Source of the DNA: Dipylidium caninum
Taxonomy: Eukaryota; Platyhelminthes; Cestoda; Cyclophyllidea; Dipylidiidae
DNA length: 64,000 nt
Reading direction: 5' to 3'
Assembly (NCBI GenBank): GCA_017562135.1
Contig: QEYB01000766.1
Coordinates: 62,001-126,000 of the forward strand
In this document: one piece after another, positions 10,455-23,899 of the stretch
How the letters are laid out: every line of letters begins with the position of its first letter
Numbering within the stretch: the stretch's first letter is position 1
The notes under the pieces: model-generated
Databases searched by the model: none
The model's input: the letters and a program-made list of their open reading frames with translations, nothing else
What the model was told of the DNA's origin: nothing
Position numbers and translations under genes: made by a program

Positions 10455-12952
10455 TCTCCCACCATATCGACAGGGCTTTCGCACAACTGTCGACGTGGTA
10501 GATTTGCACACACACACAGAAGGAAAGAATGATAGCATCTATCGTCCATCCAACTGCTTTTCGTCCTTTCTTTCTTTCTTCCTTTCACGTTTGACCTCCA
10601 CTTAATCTTGTCCTTCCCCCATCGATCAGCGGGTGCGAGGCCTCCAGAGTTATCAGAACGTCTCTTTCCGTTCGTCAAGTATGACAGAGGGAACGGCTCT
10701 GCTGAGGATGATCCTCCTACTTCAGCGTTAAAACAGGAGTGATTATGCCATATTCCATCGCATTATCAGCTATTTTTTGTTTTTAAGCTATACGCGTACT
10801 TTGGTAACTTCCCACCGGATTAAGTCGAATCTGTTCTCTTAACGGAACCTTAGAACTAAGTGTATTTATGCAGACGCCTATTATTGTTTCATGCTCGAAG
10901 GACCTGGCGAATTTCCCTGTTCTGTAATCACCATCACTGAGTAGGAGTATCTCAAATCAATCTGAAGATGTTATTTAATGGGACTGGCTAATAAGCTTTT
11001 ACACGAAAATCAGATAAGAAGCCTCCGGTTAACTCAAATTTTGCTCCCTGGCAAATACAACTTCATTGGTGGGGAAGGTACGTCGGTAGGGATTGCCATG
11101 AGGGCAATATATGGGAAATAATTTGAGTTTAGTGAGCAGACTTACAATTTAAAATTGATGAAGCTTCAATGTTGGAGGTTTCGATGGCGGGTGATTTGGC
11201 GTCCATGGGCTCGCATTTGGTTACGCAGGGCATTGTATACTGAAAAGAGGGAATAAATCCGTATTCTCGTGGCACTGCGCCTTATAGTGCTCTTGTCCGT
11301 GTCTGAGTGATTTTCCGTTTGAATAAAACTTGAAGGAGGTCGGCACCATATAATCTCCGCCAATCAGCGCTGCACGCTGGACAACCAATAATGTTGCTGC
11401 ACGAGAACTCCTGAATCATTTAGCTAGCCAATCACAGCCGTTTCGGAAAACAATTTGAATCATGACTTGATTTGTGTGAGCATTAATCTCATATTTTCGA
11501 ATATCGTAAAATGGAATAAAATAGAGGATGAAGGTGAAAGAAAGTGCCTTGATAAATCGGGTAGATGCTTAGCAAACCCTCGACAATCAGGGCCAAAAAT
11601 TAAGCGATCGGCAAATTTGCTCAGAGGAATAAGTTAAGCATAATCGCGAAACCGTGCTGCTCTCATCGAAATGCGACGCAAGGTTCTTCTTCACCCATTA
11701 CACATGCCTATTTTAAATTCTTTATTAACCCTAAGTGAGCTGCTTTCCTATCAGAAAAGGGAGCACGCTTAAAGACGCTAAACCAAACTGACGAACAGTA
11801 ATTGTCTGAGGACAGGCATTAGGCCTCATTCCTAATTGGCTTCCCATGCAGTCTAGTTCCTAACGATGTGGAGAAGTGCCTCTAAATTTCGGTCTTTTTG
11901 TCCACATATACTTTCTAGAAGCTTAACAGCAAGATTTTTCGAGGACCTCGTTAGCTTTCTGATCCGACGCCATAAACTTATGTTCTTACTGCCATTGAAG
12001 AAAGGCGCAATTAGGGTAAGGAGGAAGTAATAAATGGGCAATCGAGTCTACAAGTAAGCCCATTCTCCACTCCTATAAGATCTTCTTCTGTGACCAAAGG
12101 CATATATTTAATAGTCGTGGAAATTCTACATGGGGTCTTCAGTACACTGAAAGTCAGAGGGGCGGACAACAAACCATCACTGCAATAACGGTGCCAAGTT
12201 CTGTTAACATGACACTAATTCTATTAAATTTGTGAGATCAAAAGGTGGGATGAGGCCAAATGCCAGGAACCCCCAATTTCGCTCGATTGTTTCCCGCCTG
12301 GCCCACTGCTTGCTGTAGGAGAATTGAATTCAGATGAATGTTGCAGATAGAATTGAGCTGTCACACAGATGTGACGCGAGATATACCTCCTAATGTGGCG
12401 CCTCGTCCCCTTTCTCCGGCCGGTATCGCTTGACTTTGGCATTTTCGTCTGATCCGACTGTATCTCACGACCAGTTTATGTTATATTCCTTAACCGAGGT
12501 CGAAAATCTGCTTATTCATCGCCAGGCCGCCTTAATACATCAATTAAAGCACCCTTCGGTTCTGTTTCCGGGACGCAACGAACAGGTTCTCGTTTACTCT
12601 GTACTGGACTCATTCAAAAGTTCTCGTTTACACAAATGTCGTCTTCCTTGGGTGAGGAACGAGGCTTTACGAAAAGAAAGTTGTGTCCGGTGCCACCTTT
12701 TTTCATGTTTTTCGAACGTGGAAAGAAACGGTTCCAATCCCCATCTCCTACAATGCTTGACTTCAGAAAAACCATTTGCTGGCGACAAAAGGGTCATATT
12801 ATTAATGATTTCGGGGGTAATTTCGGTTCGCCTAAGCACTGTTGTTTTGCTCTCCATCAGGCACTTACTCAGACTTGATTGAGCACGTGCCCATGGAGGA
12901 AAATCGTCCGTCATTGGAATGGTGCATTGGTGCGAAAGTTAAGTAGTGAGAA

Positions 12953-12983
12953 CGAGAAGAGAGAGAGAGAGAGAAAGAGAGGG
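12953..12983. repeat. (GA)n microsatellite
   Basis: A run of GA dinucleotides with one interrupting AAAG. Simple repeat with no coding potential. Confidence 0.85.
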
Positions 12984-13713
12984 AGCTGGCGATGAGGGAG
13001 TCTGATAGAGGCCTGTCGAAAGATCGCAGTTAGAGAGCGAACGAGAGGTGTGTGCGACTCGATAAGTACGCAAAACCTGTTTTCCAAAATGGAATTTTCC
13101 ATATGTCCACTCATTGGTCCCAAAGGGGCGCTTTGGTGCGGCTCGAGGCGATAAGATCTCCGCTAAGGATCGTCTCTCCGCATTTGGTGAGCACAAGAGT
13201 TCATCGCCTGGTAAGATCGTTCGTGGACAGTGGCACTCGAGGGGATTTGGACCAACTGGGGTCATTGCTTTAACTGTCAGATGGGACTAACTGAAAACAC
13301 TCGTGGATTTAGAAGGGATGTGGGAAAGAGGAGGTCGTTCCCTCTTGAAAGACAGCGCTTACGGGCGGTAGGGGAGGGAAGAAAAGGTTTGGTTTTTTAA
13401 CCGAGCCTGAGAGACATTTTAATAAATTATCAAGGGGCAATAAAAAGAAGTCCCACAGGATACAGTGGGGGGATGTTGTGATCAAAGACGAGCTCAACCG
13501 GCTCTGACCACCAGCAGACAACAATGAGGCCTTTGACTTCGGCCCACTTCCCGTTGGTCATTTTATCGTCGTTTTTGTGGCAGCAGGCAGTGGCAGTAGA
13601 ACAATTGTGGTCTTGGTTCTCGACTCGAGAGAGTGTAGATGACGCGTGATAGACCCTTCCCCGCCTCCCCCCGTCTCCACCGGCCCCTCTCCTCTCCTCT
13701 CCTCCCCTCCGCG

Positions 13714-13800
13714 CCCAGCCCAGCCCAGCCCAGCCCAGCCCAGCCCAGGCCAGCCCAGCCCAGCCCAGCCCAGCCCAGCTTAGCCAAGCCCAGCCCAGCC
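13714..13800. repeat. (CAGCC)n minisatellite
   Basis: About 17 tandem copies of the pentamer CAGCC/CCCAG, interrupted by one CAGGC variant and a TTAGCCAAG block. It is preceded by a CTCCTCTCCTC pyrimidine tract. On the minus strand it creates an apparent 302-residue open frame (13563-14471) with a repeated Trp-Ala-Gly-Leu-Gly unit, which is an artefact of the repeat. Confidence 0.9.
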
Positions 13801-13999
13801 CGTCGCGGCGGTCGGCGACTGGGGGCCGGGGAGGGCCGACACTGCTGGCGCCCTCCACAATTTCTCGTCTGCGACCAGGCGGGGGAAGGGGGCGGAGGGA
13901 GGAGCGAGGTGGGGAGAGTCCAGATTCTCACGCTATCTCCTTCTCCCAAGACAATGAGCTCCTCCTCGCGTAGCTTGCAGAGGCGAGATTTCACAGGCT

Positions 14000-16900
14000 G
14001 ATTAACGGACACACAATACAATGAACCCTGCCAGTGTGTGGGGAAGCATATGAGAGTTGACTTTTTGTGTTGTAGCTGATGAAGTCCTGCGGCTATTGGC
14101 GATTTCCCCAGGACGGGGGACTCAATTAAAGTTCCTAGCGGATCCACCAGGCTGTCCGCGCTTACCTCCAAAGAAGGACGATATAGAGACGTTTTACTCG
14201 GTGTTGGCTTCAAGGAATTGTCACCTCCACCCTCAAGGAAGTTTCGAGTCGTTCTGCTGAGGGTCTCTTTCCCACTCCGCCTCTCGTCAGGATAAGGTGT
14301 CGCAGTAGAAGCACACATTTGCCTTCCAACCTCTGGTTCGCACCCCAAGCAAATGTTGGAGCCGAGAAAGCGGGGTCGAGTTATTCCGCCTTCTCTTACC
14401 ATATCCACGCGAAGAAAATTCTGTTTGCGGTCATCGAGATCGTGAGATTTGGGCGAGACAAGATACTCCAATGGGTTGGGACGTTGTTTACGTCAGAATT
14501 ATTTACTGCTTACAACCGAACGAGAGTGTTTAACTTCATAGATTTAATTCAATTTACTTTGAATGCGGGAGGACTCAAACTCCACCGAAATTACGGGGTC
14601 GGCAACTAACTCATTGCGGATTATGTCGACGGATGGATTTTAACCTTCTTTTTTCTTCAACGTGATCGATATCTTTTCCTTCTTATTTCGACTTCTACCT
14701 TTCGTTTAACACAAAATTACATCGTTCATTTGTACAGTTTTGTTTTTATCAGAATTTAAAAATAGAAGAACAAAACGTCCACTTCAGTACTATTTTCACG
14801 TATTATGTAAACTGGAAAGTTCTATCCTTTTGGAACTTAACAGAATATATTTTTTACCGTCAATAAATATTGTGAAATAATTAAAATTGTCATTGTTATT
14901 AATGACTTCTTGCCAGGGCTAGAGAAATGTGTATATCTTATCTTTTGAGGGAAAAGTTCAACTAGTGCTTGTTTGAAAACTTCTTCATTACTACATTTTT
15001 GCCCTTCACAAAATGTTGCAAGGAGGAAAACAAGTACTAGTCGAAGGGTCCTAAGTGCGGGAAAAAGGGGGAATGCGACAGCATTTTCCAGCCTCCTTCT
15101 AAAATTCTTTGACGAGTCCTCGAAGCAGCATGTAACCCGACATTTTCTTAATGCAGTATGAGGTCTCCCCTCTTCAACGTCGCCCACTTCTTTTCTTCAA
15201 CTGGTGTCTGTAGGTCATCCACTAGCTGACATTGTTTCTCCGAATTGGACTTTCCCTTCAGTTTTGCAGCGCTCATAATGCCTTGAACCTCAAATGCGCC
15301 ACCATACACACTCCAGAGTCAAATTTGCTATAGAGGCGGAAGAACCCGGTTCTCCGGGTTCACAGTGCACCACTTTCCTTAAGATTTTTTTGCAAGCAAA
15401 CCACTTATCATTCCCAGCCATCATCCGGTTCAAGAAGGGCTCGATTTGGCTCCGAGTAAGTGGAGATGTGCGCATTTATACTCGATCATCCCAATTATTT
15501 CGAGTTCATTCGCGTGGCAGCCATATTGAATATTTCCACGACACTTATCTCCTCCGCACATGGTCCGAAACCATTTGTTGAGCTAAATTAAGCCTCTCTG
15601 CGATCCTCGATGTCCTTGGCAAAAGATCCTCCTCCAACACGGTGTCAACACAATCGTCGTCGATCAAAGCTAGTAGCCCAGAAAGTGGCTTATTAGAGAG
15701 GTAGAAATCACCTTTTCCTAATTTTTCCAACCACCTTTCGAATGTCTTCCGAGAAACTGCACCTTCACCAAAGACTCCCTACACATTTTCCCATACCTCT
15801 GCGCCATGATTTCTTCGTTGAGACTCGTATGAAATGCGGTGAAGGAGATAAACTCAATCAGGAGACATGATTAAACCGCCGAGCCCCACTCAAAACATAC
15901 GTGTGAATCAACTCTTTTTAGTCAATTTCTTTTCTCCTCGTGTGTATGAATTAAGTGATTGAAGTAGAGAGTCCAAAATGCGCCAAATAAATGTACTAAG
16001 TGGCGAAAAGTGTTGTCATAGAAACGGACAGAATTTTCCGACGAGCCATATGTTAGTTTTGAGAAATCGAGAATATATCACAAGCACACAAGAACTTTTG
16101 TGTCGTACATGGGAATGAAGTCTTGAAAAAAAAGACGAACTTTCGTCCTGGTGATTTTTCATTGAAAAATTCTCAACAATGTGGCCGTCCGTCCGTCCAG
16201 GCGAAGACGACGAGACCCACGTCGACCGAGGCCACCGTTGCTTAAGATTGTCAGGGCACGGCGAGTGATGTCGCGGAGAAGCTCCTCGTCTCGCATGCAT
16301 CCAATGAAAGGAAAATTAAAAAAAAAGTTTGGCCACGTCAAACAATCTGATCTTTGGACCCCTCGCCAGAACAACGTGAATCGGAAGAGATCGTGAGTGA
16401 TGCGAATTTGAACGAGCCCAGGCGACATCACAAGCAGAGATTCGCCAAAAAAGATTACGCTGCCAGTCTGGTGGGAGTATAGAAGGGGATTCTGCACTTT
16501 AAACTTCTACCAAACAACCAAAGGACCACTTCAAACGGGTGCGTTCAGCAACGCACCAAGCTGAGCGATGCAATTCGTGCAACTGGTGAGGTTGTTGTTT
16601 TCCACCGGGAAAATGCACAGCTCCACACGTCTTTGTTCCCTCGTCGAAAACGGTAGGATTCGGTGAGGATGAGTTGGGGCTCCCGCCAAGCGGCCCTGGC
16701 CGTGCGCCTGCAAATTCCCCATTTATTCCGTTGTTGCATGCAGAACTCCTCAAGTGGTGGAATGTTTAATGACTTCAAATCACACTTAATTCAGTTGGTT
16801 GATATTAAAAAATAGACATTGTGTGGATGTGGAATTCTGTCACTGCCTGCACAATGACTAAAAGTCATGCCTCATTAAAGCAAATTTTATTTTCAAGCAA

Positions 16901-19900
16901 ACTTTTTGAAGTTTCCTTCTTACCGTTTAGTTTACATTCGTCCGCATGGTCAATCAGAAGATTAGTGGCTGTTAATCGGGAAAAAGCACCTTCTCCACCG
17001 CACTATCGTCCCAGGAGGAGCCACATTGAAGGGGTCTCCAGACGAGAACGGATCAAAGGCGACGAGCAAAGGCATCTCCTGAAGTGCGCTCGCCTCCACC
17101 TGCAGGTTTTGCCAATGCCTCTGGGGATGAGGCGAGGACGTCTTCTCACGACTGTTTGTGAATGTTCAAGGCCGAGCTGCATTTCCACTCCCTCTGCTCT
17201 CCCCGAGGCAACCGTAAAACTGAAATATTCACGCTTTTTGTTATCAGATTAAGATAGACACAGGCAAATGCAAGCCTTTTATTTGGCAAGTCAGATCTCC
17301 ACATGCGATTACATCAAAGGCGGGCGTGAAATCACAGACAACGGGACTTTTCCTTTTTTTAGTCCCCTAACATATCCCCCAATTCCATTCGAGGGGATCA
17401 CAATATCGCACCATCGTTTTTATACGTCGCTTTCCATTATGTGTTGCCTCCTCAGTTTTTTCGTTGAGGGCCACTGCCTCTGCGAATTATAAGTTATTTA
17501 GGGGATTAGACGAAGCCCAAAGTTATAAATTCACACAATTACTCTCAATTCTCTCCAACTTCGAGGAAAACGAGCGCTTCGAGTGCGCTGTGGGATGTGG
17601 GTGTGGAGACAAAAAGGGAGGAAGAACGGTAGGCACTGTGCGGTGAATTTGAGATCTGCATAAGGAAGTGCCAGTTTCTAGAGGTCCACCGATGTCAGTC
17701 AGTAGCACTAAGGAGAATAGAGGTGATATTTTTAGCTTATTATCCAGAAATGCTAGTGTACGAGGCTATAAAATTAACAAGTTGCTGGATTACAAAACTT
17801 ATTTAACAATAGAGAACCCAAAATTTTCATTTTCCATTAATAATTTGGAACAATCGTGAAGATGAGAAGAGGGATTATCGGCCAGGTCAGACTGCCCCTT
17901 CAGCGTAGGCGACTATGAGGCAGACCGTGGATCCCAGCCAGTCCCTTTGCATTCCACCACAAAGGACGCTGCTTGAACACCTTTGACATCCCACAGCCCC
18001 GGTAAACCACGGTTATAAAAAGAAAACAGGAATTCAACCAAATTGGCCGATTCCAGCCGCCGACGGAGTCTCTCTGGGGCATCTGACAAATAGACAGACA
18101 GACAGACAGGACGTCTACTGTTCCAGTCTTTCGCGAAGTACACGAGTCCACATGTGTGCCTGACAGATAGAAAAGAAGATTAGCATGAACAGGGTAACAG
18201 GAGCTGTTGGTCGAATCGCTGGCTTTAGAATGGGGAGCAAAGCATTTTTACCCAAACTTTCTTCCGAATATGTATTCTTGTGGGCCTCTCTGACACACTT
18301 TTGCGGTACCTCGAGTGTGCAACTGAAATGGAGGCGATGTGATACTCTCTTTCTCTCCCTCCCTACGCACTGACGAAGGCGTCATCAGGCGGAATTGCCG
18401 ATAGGCTGGGTTGCATTCCCTGGACGGTCTCCGTGCTATGAAGGAGCCAAATTATTCCGAAGAGGGAACAGATGAAAAACAAGGAGGAGAAGGAGAAACA
18501 TCATTCCATTTTATCACTAATCTAACTTCGAATTTTTTATTGACATTTCTGCAGAAAGAACGCGACAATGGTGGTACTTTAAGCTGGTTCGCCCGCCCCT
18601 CCCCTCCTTTGCTCTTCCGGGCCAGCAGTGGCCAAGTGAGGAGCGTCGGTCAGAGGACGGCTGCGCCCGCGATGGAAACAGACAATGCCAGATGGTACCT
18701 CAGCCTCGGCATGTGTTTGAGCTCCTCCTCTCCTCCTCCTCCGCCGCCACCAACACCTCCGGCGATAGCGCTAAGGCCACTGTGTCGTTGATGGGTCTTA
18801 TCACTGCGCCGATGACTGAACAGGTGGCCGGTTTGTGCGGACTTGAGTTAGTGCTTCTACCCAGTTGATTAAAATGGCATCACAGTCCCCTTCACTCCAC
18901 TCATCGATGCGCCCAATTCGTTGATTAAGGCAAAAATCAGGTGGTAAGTATGCTGTAGTTTAACAACGAATGTCCATGATGTCACACATCATCGCGTTCC
19001 ACTCGTGTCCTCATCGTTACTCCTCAATTCTGTGATGTTACGCACAACGTTCCCGTTTCCAATGGAAACGTGGTCCATTAGATTGTCGAGGACTGGAAGG
19101 CGCTAATTTAAGTGATAACAGAGTGTTAAATTTGCTTGGATGGTTGTTAAAACAGTAAATGTGGTTTTTCGTCAAGCGGAAATTTTAAAGCTCAATTGCC
19201 AGAAAAGGACCAACCCCTTTGCAACCTATTCTCATCTCAATGAATTCGAGGAGCAAATTGGCACTCCGAACGATCAAGACAGAAATATATTTTTGTGGGA
19301 ACTGTCCCGGGCGGGGATTAAAGACTATGAGATGGTGTTTAAATAAACAGGGGAAAATGATCCCATCGTCTTTTCGCGTTAGAAATTGAGCACAATAGAA
19401 GGTGAGTTGAGTCGCCGCGTCGAGGTCTTCCACAATATCGGTTGTTAGTGCTTTCGAAACACCGATTAACTCAGATTTTCAACATCAAGGGGACGACAGA
19501 AACGCTAAATTGCAATGGTAAACTAGTTCCTGGCATCTCGTTACTTCCTTTGCCCCGAACTGTCAAGCTCGTTAATAAAGATCTTCCCAAAGGTCCTACG
19601 GAACGCCCCTCTAATCGTCTGCGCTGCTGCTTCTCGGCCAGAGTTGAACCTCAAAGCTCACAAATCGCGAGGCGGATGTGAAGATTACTTCACTCAGTTG
19701 CCTATGTCTCCTGCGTTATTCTGATGCAAACTCTACACTCTTAACTTACCAGCGTCATTCGACCACTTACACATTTTGCCATTAGTCCGAGAGACCAGCC
19801 CACTCTTTAGATATGGAGTCAAAAGCGGGTTGGCAGCGAGGATGCCTTCCGCCAACTTCAAGACGGGACATGATTTCCTCCGTCATTGTGCAGTGATTAT

Positions 19901-21720
19901 GCCTCACGAAGGACCTGTTGACGCCTGCTCTTCGACACCTCTGCCTTCTTCTTACGAAATCCTAAAGGTTCTAAAGGCCAACTATGTGGTATCAGTAAGA
20001 AGGGTGCCTCATTTCATCGTCCACGTATAAATTGCAAAAGCCGGGGCAGGCAAGTGTGGGCTGTGGAAGGCTGAACATGGGGGAGGATTTTCCCTCTCGA
20101 AATTTATGCAAGCCCCATCAAGGAGCAGGTCCTAGAGAGGATTTCGTTATTATCTTCGTAATTGTGGGCCGTAATCAAAATCAGGCGACAGGTCAGACCC
20201 TTTTTCAGCGAGTGGACTGAGCACCCGTTGCCGTAACACGAGGTAATCCCGTGGCCGAATATCTTCGGCTGTTGTACCATCTTTTCGCGAGAAGCTTCTC
20301 TTCCGACACTACGTCGCCGCGGAAGAGAACATAGTCTTCGCCCTGTTGTTGTACTCCGTCCCGGGTAACAAAACTTAGGGCAGTTTTCTTTTACCGAAAA
20401 TAACTCAACCTCAGACGTCACAATCAACAAAAAAGTAAATTAACGAGGTGAAAACGTGGAAAACCATTATCTGCCACCAAAGCTTTCAGTGTAGAGGATT
20501 CAAACTTAGTGATTCCTATTTTGATGATGTTGGATGTACATTACTCCACTGAAGAGCGTTACGACGCGAAAGAAGCTTGAAGACTCTGAACATACCTCAT
20601 CCAGGTGTCGTGGACACTGGATAGAAAAACTAACTGCGACCAGGTCAGTCCAGAAAGGATGGTTGATATTTTATCAGTGGTTCTTGCCTTACGGAAAAGG
20701 AGTGCAACAAGTGGCCAAAGAGTGAAGCCCCAAAATGGCAAGTAGGATTGTAAAAAGACACCTCACGTGATATTTTGCTAGCAAAATTGTTAAAGAAGGG
20801 TTTTGGACAACAAGTGGCCCTCCGTTAGCCTCAACGAGCAGGCACAGCAGTCAGTAGCACGCTACGGCAGCACCACTGCCAGAACACCAAACCGCGTATG
20901 GTCAAATGGCTTGTATGGGTGGATTGCGAAGAGGCACCTGGTAAAATGCGCTGATTACGATTATCCAAAAATATATTCCAAGAATCTTTGGCCTAAAGTA
21001 GCGTTTGTTAGGTCGTGAGTCTATTGGTAGCCGAGGCCCTACCGAACACCCTCCATCGGGCTCCGTTTAAAGCATTCTCAGTAAGTCTCCGCGAGTGTCG
21101 TAAAAGCAAAGTTGCTTGAGCTCTGGGGAGACAATGCACTCGTCCAGTTGTCAGCGTTGACCCACTTGTCAATGTCAGGACTTGTGCCCATATGGTTGCC
21201 ATTGGACAAAAATCGGGTGCTTCGGAGACGCTAGTCACTTCTCGAGTTAATGAAAGTGGTGTCGACGGGTGGAACCGGATACAAGCACGATTTAAGTAGA
21301 CAAAATGCAGCAGCATCAAGTGGACGCAAGCGAGGATGGTGAAAGGAGCCCAACGCCGCTACCAGTACCCACCTCCCACCGTGGCTATAGTCTGAGTGAT
21401 GCATCCTCGGAATGTCTATTTGAAATATCATTTTATTATTTGTTGTTTTCAACTTTTAAGTGTTCAGTTTAGCATAATATTACTTAATCTTCCACTGGTA
21501 AGATGTGCCCTGCGAAGTAGTGCCACCTTGATCTGAACACCTGCCATGACAATTATGACTGACTCAGTAGCATTTACTGGCTACTTCTCGTGGAGGACAC
21601 ATTTGCCATTTAGTGGGGAAGCCAAAAAATACAACTGAGATGGCAAGGCGATTACCCAGTGTGACACGCTGCCTCTCAGGTTGGTCAGTTAATCTGATTT
21701 TCACTGATTTTCGTGATTGA
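14000..21720. other. Gene-free region, nothing recognised
   Basis: I find no conserved coding segment, RNA gene or transposon in this stretch. Open frames are short (mostly under 150 codons), overlap on both strands and show no known motif. A TTATC + ACTGCGCC combination sits at 18798-18810. Confidence 0.5.
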
Positions 21721-21732
21721 CGGGTGTCAGAG

Positions 21733-21840
21733 CTGTAGTAGCAGCGCCACCACCACCGTAGCTGAAGCATCAGCAACATCAGCAGCAACGTCATCATCAT
21801 CATCACCATTAGAAGCAGCAGCAGTAGCTGTAGCATCAAC
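21733..21840. repeat. Degenerate trinucleotide (AGC/ATC/ACC) repeat tract
   Basis: Interspersed AGC, ATC and ACC triplets, including four consecutive ATC units near 21791. The tract generates poly-Ser, poly-Ala, poly-Asp or poly-Leu open frames in several phases and is not coding in my view. Confidence 0.75.
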
Positions 21841-21940
21841 TACCGTTGCAGCTGTTATTGTGGTGGTTGTCGTCGTGAGTGGAACATACCAACGCACTAG
21901 TCCAGAAGCGCGTACGCGCGGCAACTGATATCGCGGTACG

Positions 21941-21964
21941 ACACACACACACACACACACACAC
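21941..21964. repeat. (AC)12 microsatellite
   Basis: Twelve perfect AC dinucleotides directly after a CGGTACG sequence. Confidence 0.95.
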
Positions 21965-22534
21965 GACGTTAATGGACCGCCGGTGTGAATTGAGATTCGC
22001 AGCGGAGATAACCCCACGAACTATTCCCACTGGCGACATCTTAACCATACCCGTGTGTATGTGCGTGTGATGCGTGTCAGCGGGATGCATTAACGTGAAA
22101 GCGCGACCAGATTGGGCTCATGATAGACCTGCGCCTGGCCCCCTCCCCGCGGCGCTCCCACCCTCCCCGGCAGCCCCCTCTTTTCTGCTCCACCCGCTCC
22201 ACCTCCCTTTCACAGCAATGCAAGATGGCCCACTGATGGGAGGGCAGCGTATTATGGTCGTTGTTGCTGTTACTGTCCTTCTTATTATTATCTGCATTAA
22301 CCGTAACGAGATAATAGTCGACACTGCCTCTTGGTCCTTAATCTGGCGGCTCAGCGCCCTCCTCTCGACAGCTGCTTCACCAGTTCCAGATGCGTTCACC
22401 GAGGTGCAAGATGGTCTCTCTTGGGAATACAACCTTAACTGAACGCTTTCTTGTTTACAGATAATGCGTCGGTTGCATCATTTCACGTCCCTCCTCAACT
22501 TCTCAGATGACAACTTCGGTAAAATTAACCACTG

Positions 22535-22553
22535 CTATGGTCCCGGACCATAG
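22535..22553. repeat. Perfect 9-bp inverted repeat
   Basis: CTATGGTCC, one C, then GGACCATAG: a 9-bp perfect stem with a one-base centre. It lies about 400 bp left of the mariner remnant. It may be a protein-binding palindrome or chance; nothing else nearby explains it. Confidence 0.6.
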
Positions 22554-22929
22554 TAATATCATTAAAATGTATTTCTTAGTGTAAATGGCGATAGTCTGAA
22601 AGTGACATCCAATTTTACCGTGAATGAGTCAAGTGACTTCTTCAACATCCTTCGATATTTCATCACCTAAGACATTCACACTCGCATAAAAGGGCCTCCT
22701 CTCACCTCGGTGGACACATGATGCCGTCGGGGACAATGCACTTGAAGTTAGGTTATATTAATCGGTAAACCGCAAAGTAGTCACAATTATTTCGATGTGT
22801 TCATTCACATTTATTTTGTGTGAAGACACGATCCAGTAAGATTTAATGCTGCCGTCCTTCTTAATTATAAATTCTACTTGTAAGTTAAAATATTTTCGTT
22901 CTAGTGAGGAAGACAGACGTCCAAGCCGA

Positions 22930-23873
22930 CAATGAAGAAGGACATTTACGTCTGATCACGGATTGAAGGCAAATGAAGCAGTGAACAAACTTAACGACAC
23001 TCGACGATGTTCTGGGACTAAACAAGGGACAGTGCCGGTTTAAAAAAGTCTGACAATGGAAAGTGCGGCCTCGGAAGTGTTGAACGAAAGGGACGATACC
23101 AAAAATTAGATGATTATATCCTGACGATGAGAATGGAACCAGATCCTCGTCAAACTATAAGGCAATTGCGAATGAGAATGGGCTGTCCGTGGTCTGCAGT
23201 TCAGGATCATCTTCCTCGGGGAGAAAAAATGTATAGCAAATAAACTTGGGTTCCTCATGAATTAACAGCGAAGGAACTTGGTCGGCAGAGAAGTCTCCTC
23301 TCTTTCGTTTCGGTAAGGAAAAGCTATTTTTTTTTTGCCACAAAATGTCGCTGGAGATGAGAAGTGGGTGTCGCACAATAAGCCTGTTAGATGAAAAACA
23401 CTGATTTTTCCCCCTTAGAAACCCTTATTCCGATAATTAAATCCTCACTGACAGTAAATAAAAGACCCCATTTGTGTGTGTTGGGATTTTTCGGGGATCA
23501 CACGGTCGGATCATCGAGAATACAGCCCATTGTGAGCAAGTCGAAGGAATCAAACAAGAGTTCTTGTCACAATTATTTGTTTCTGCCAATTACGGAAAAA
23601 GAATGCCCTAACACGAAAACGCAAGGCCTTCATACTGCAAAAGTGGCGCGGGAAAATAGGAGGGAATTTTGGGTTGAACATTTTCCTCATCCACCTTATT
23701 CACCAGGTCTCGCGCCGTCGCATCACCACCTATTCAAATTGTCGGTGCATGCTTCGAGAGGTAAACGCTTTAGCACTGTTGAACAAGTGAAAATGCACTG
23801 GGAAAAGTATTCCATCACAAAATCGGTGGAATATTGTTTTAACGGACTGCAAAAAACTATACAGTGGCAATAG
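22930..23873 (+). mobile_element. Inactivated mariner-family transposase remnant
   Basis: Pieces of a mariner (Tc1/mariner superfamily) transposase can be read left to right across several frames. The N-terminal region resembles the DNA-binding domain (KANEAVNKLNDT, then KSLTMES). A middle part has DPRQTIRQLRMRMG, followed after an in-frame TAA by TWVPHELTAKELGRQ. The catalytic motif GDEKWVSHNKPVR (around 23351-23389) keeps the first aspartate and is followed by a stop. The C-terminal part includes HPPYSPGLAPSHHHLF and RGKRFSTVEQVK. The usual second-aspartate motif (HDNARPH type) reads as KTQGLH, and the third (APSDYHLF type) has His in place of Asp, so the DD34D triad is broken. Multiple frameshifts and stops make this an old dead copy. 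I could not define its terminal inverted repeats or TA duplication. Confidence 0.85.
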
Positions 23874-23899
23874 CTACTAAAAATGATGAAGATTATAAT

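Larger units (their letters stand above)
7729..12900. other. Gene-free region upstream of known FOG exons
   Basis: No exon could be supported on either strand. Short open frames are scattered, overlapping and compositionally mixed. The stretch contains repeated GATA cores (see 8908-8959 and 10276-10454) and a (CA)-rich patch near 10507. One or more missing 5' exons of the FOG gene may lie here or further right. Confidence 0.5.

Noticed and set aside
13563..14471. 302-residue minus-strand open frame with Trp-Ala-Gly-Leu-Gly repeats
   Set aside because: It is created by the (CAGCC)n array. The flanking parts have no family resemblance, and the opposite strand is equally open.
21564..22090. Poly-Leu, poly-Ser and poly-Asp open frames on both strands
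   Set aside because: They come from the degenerate trinucleotide tract and the (AC)12 repeat.
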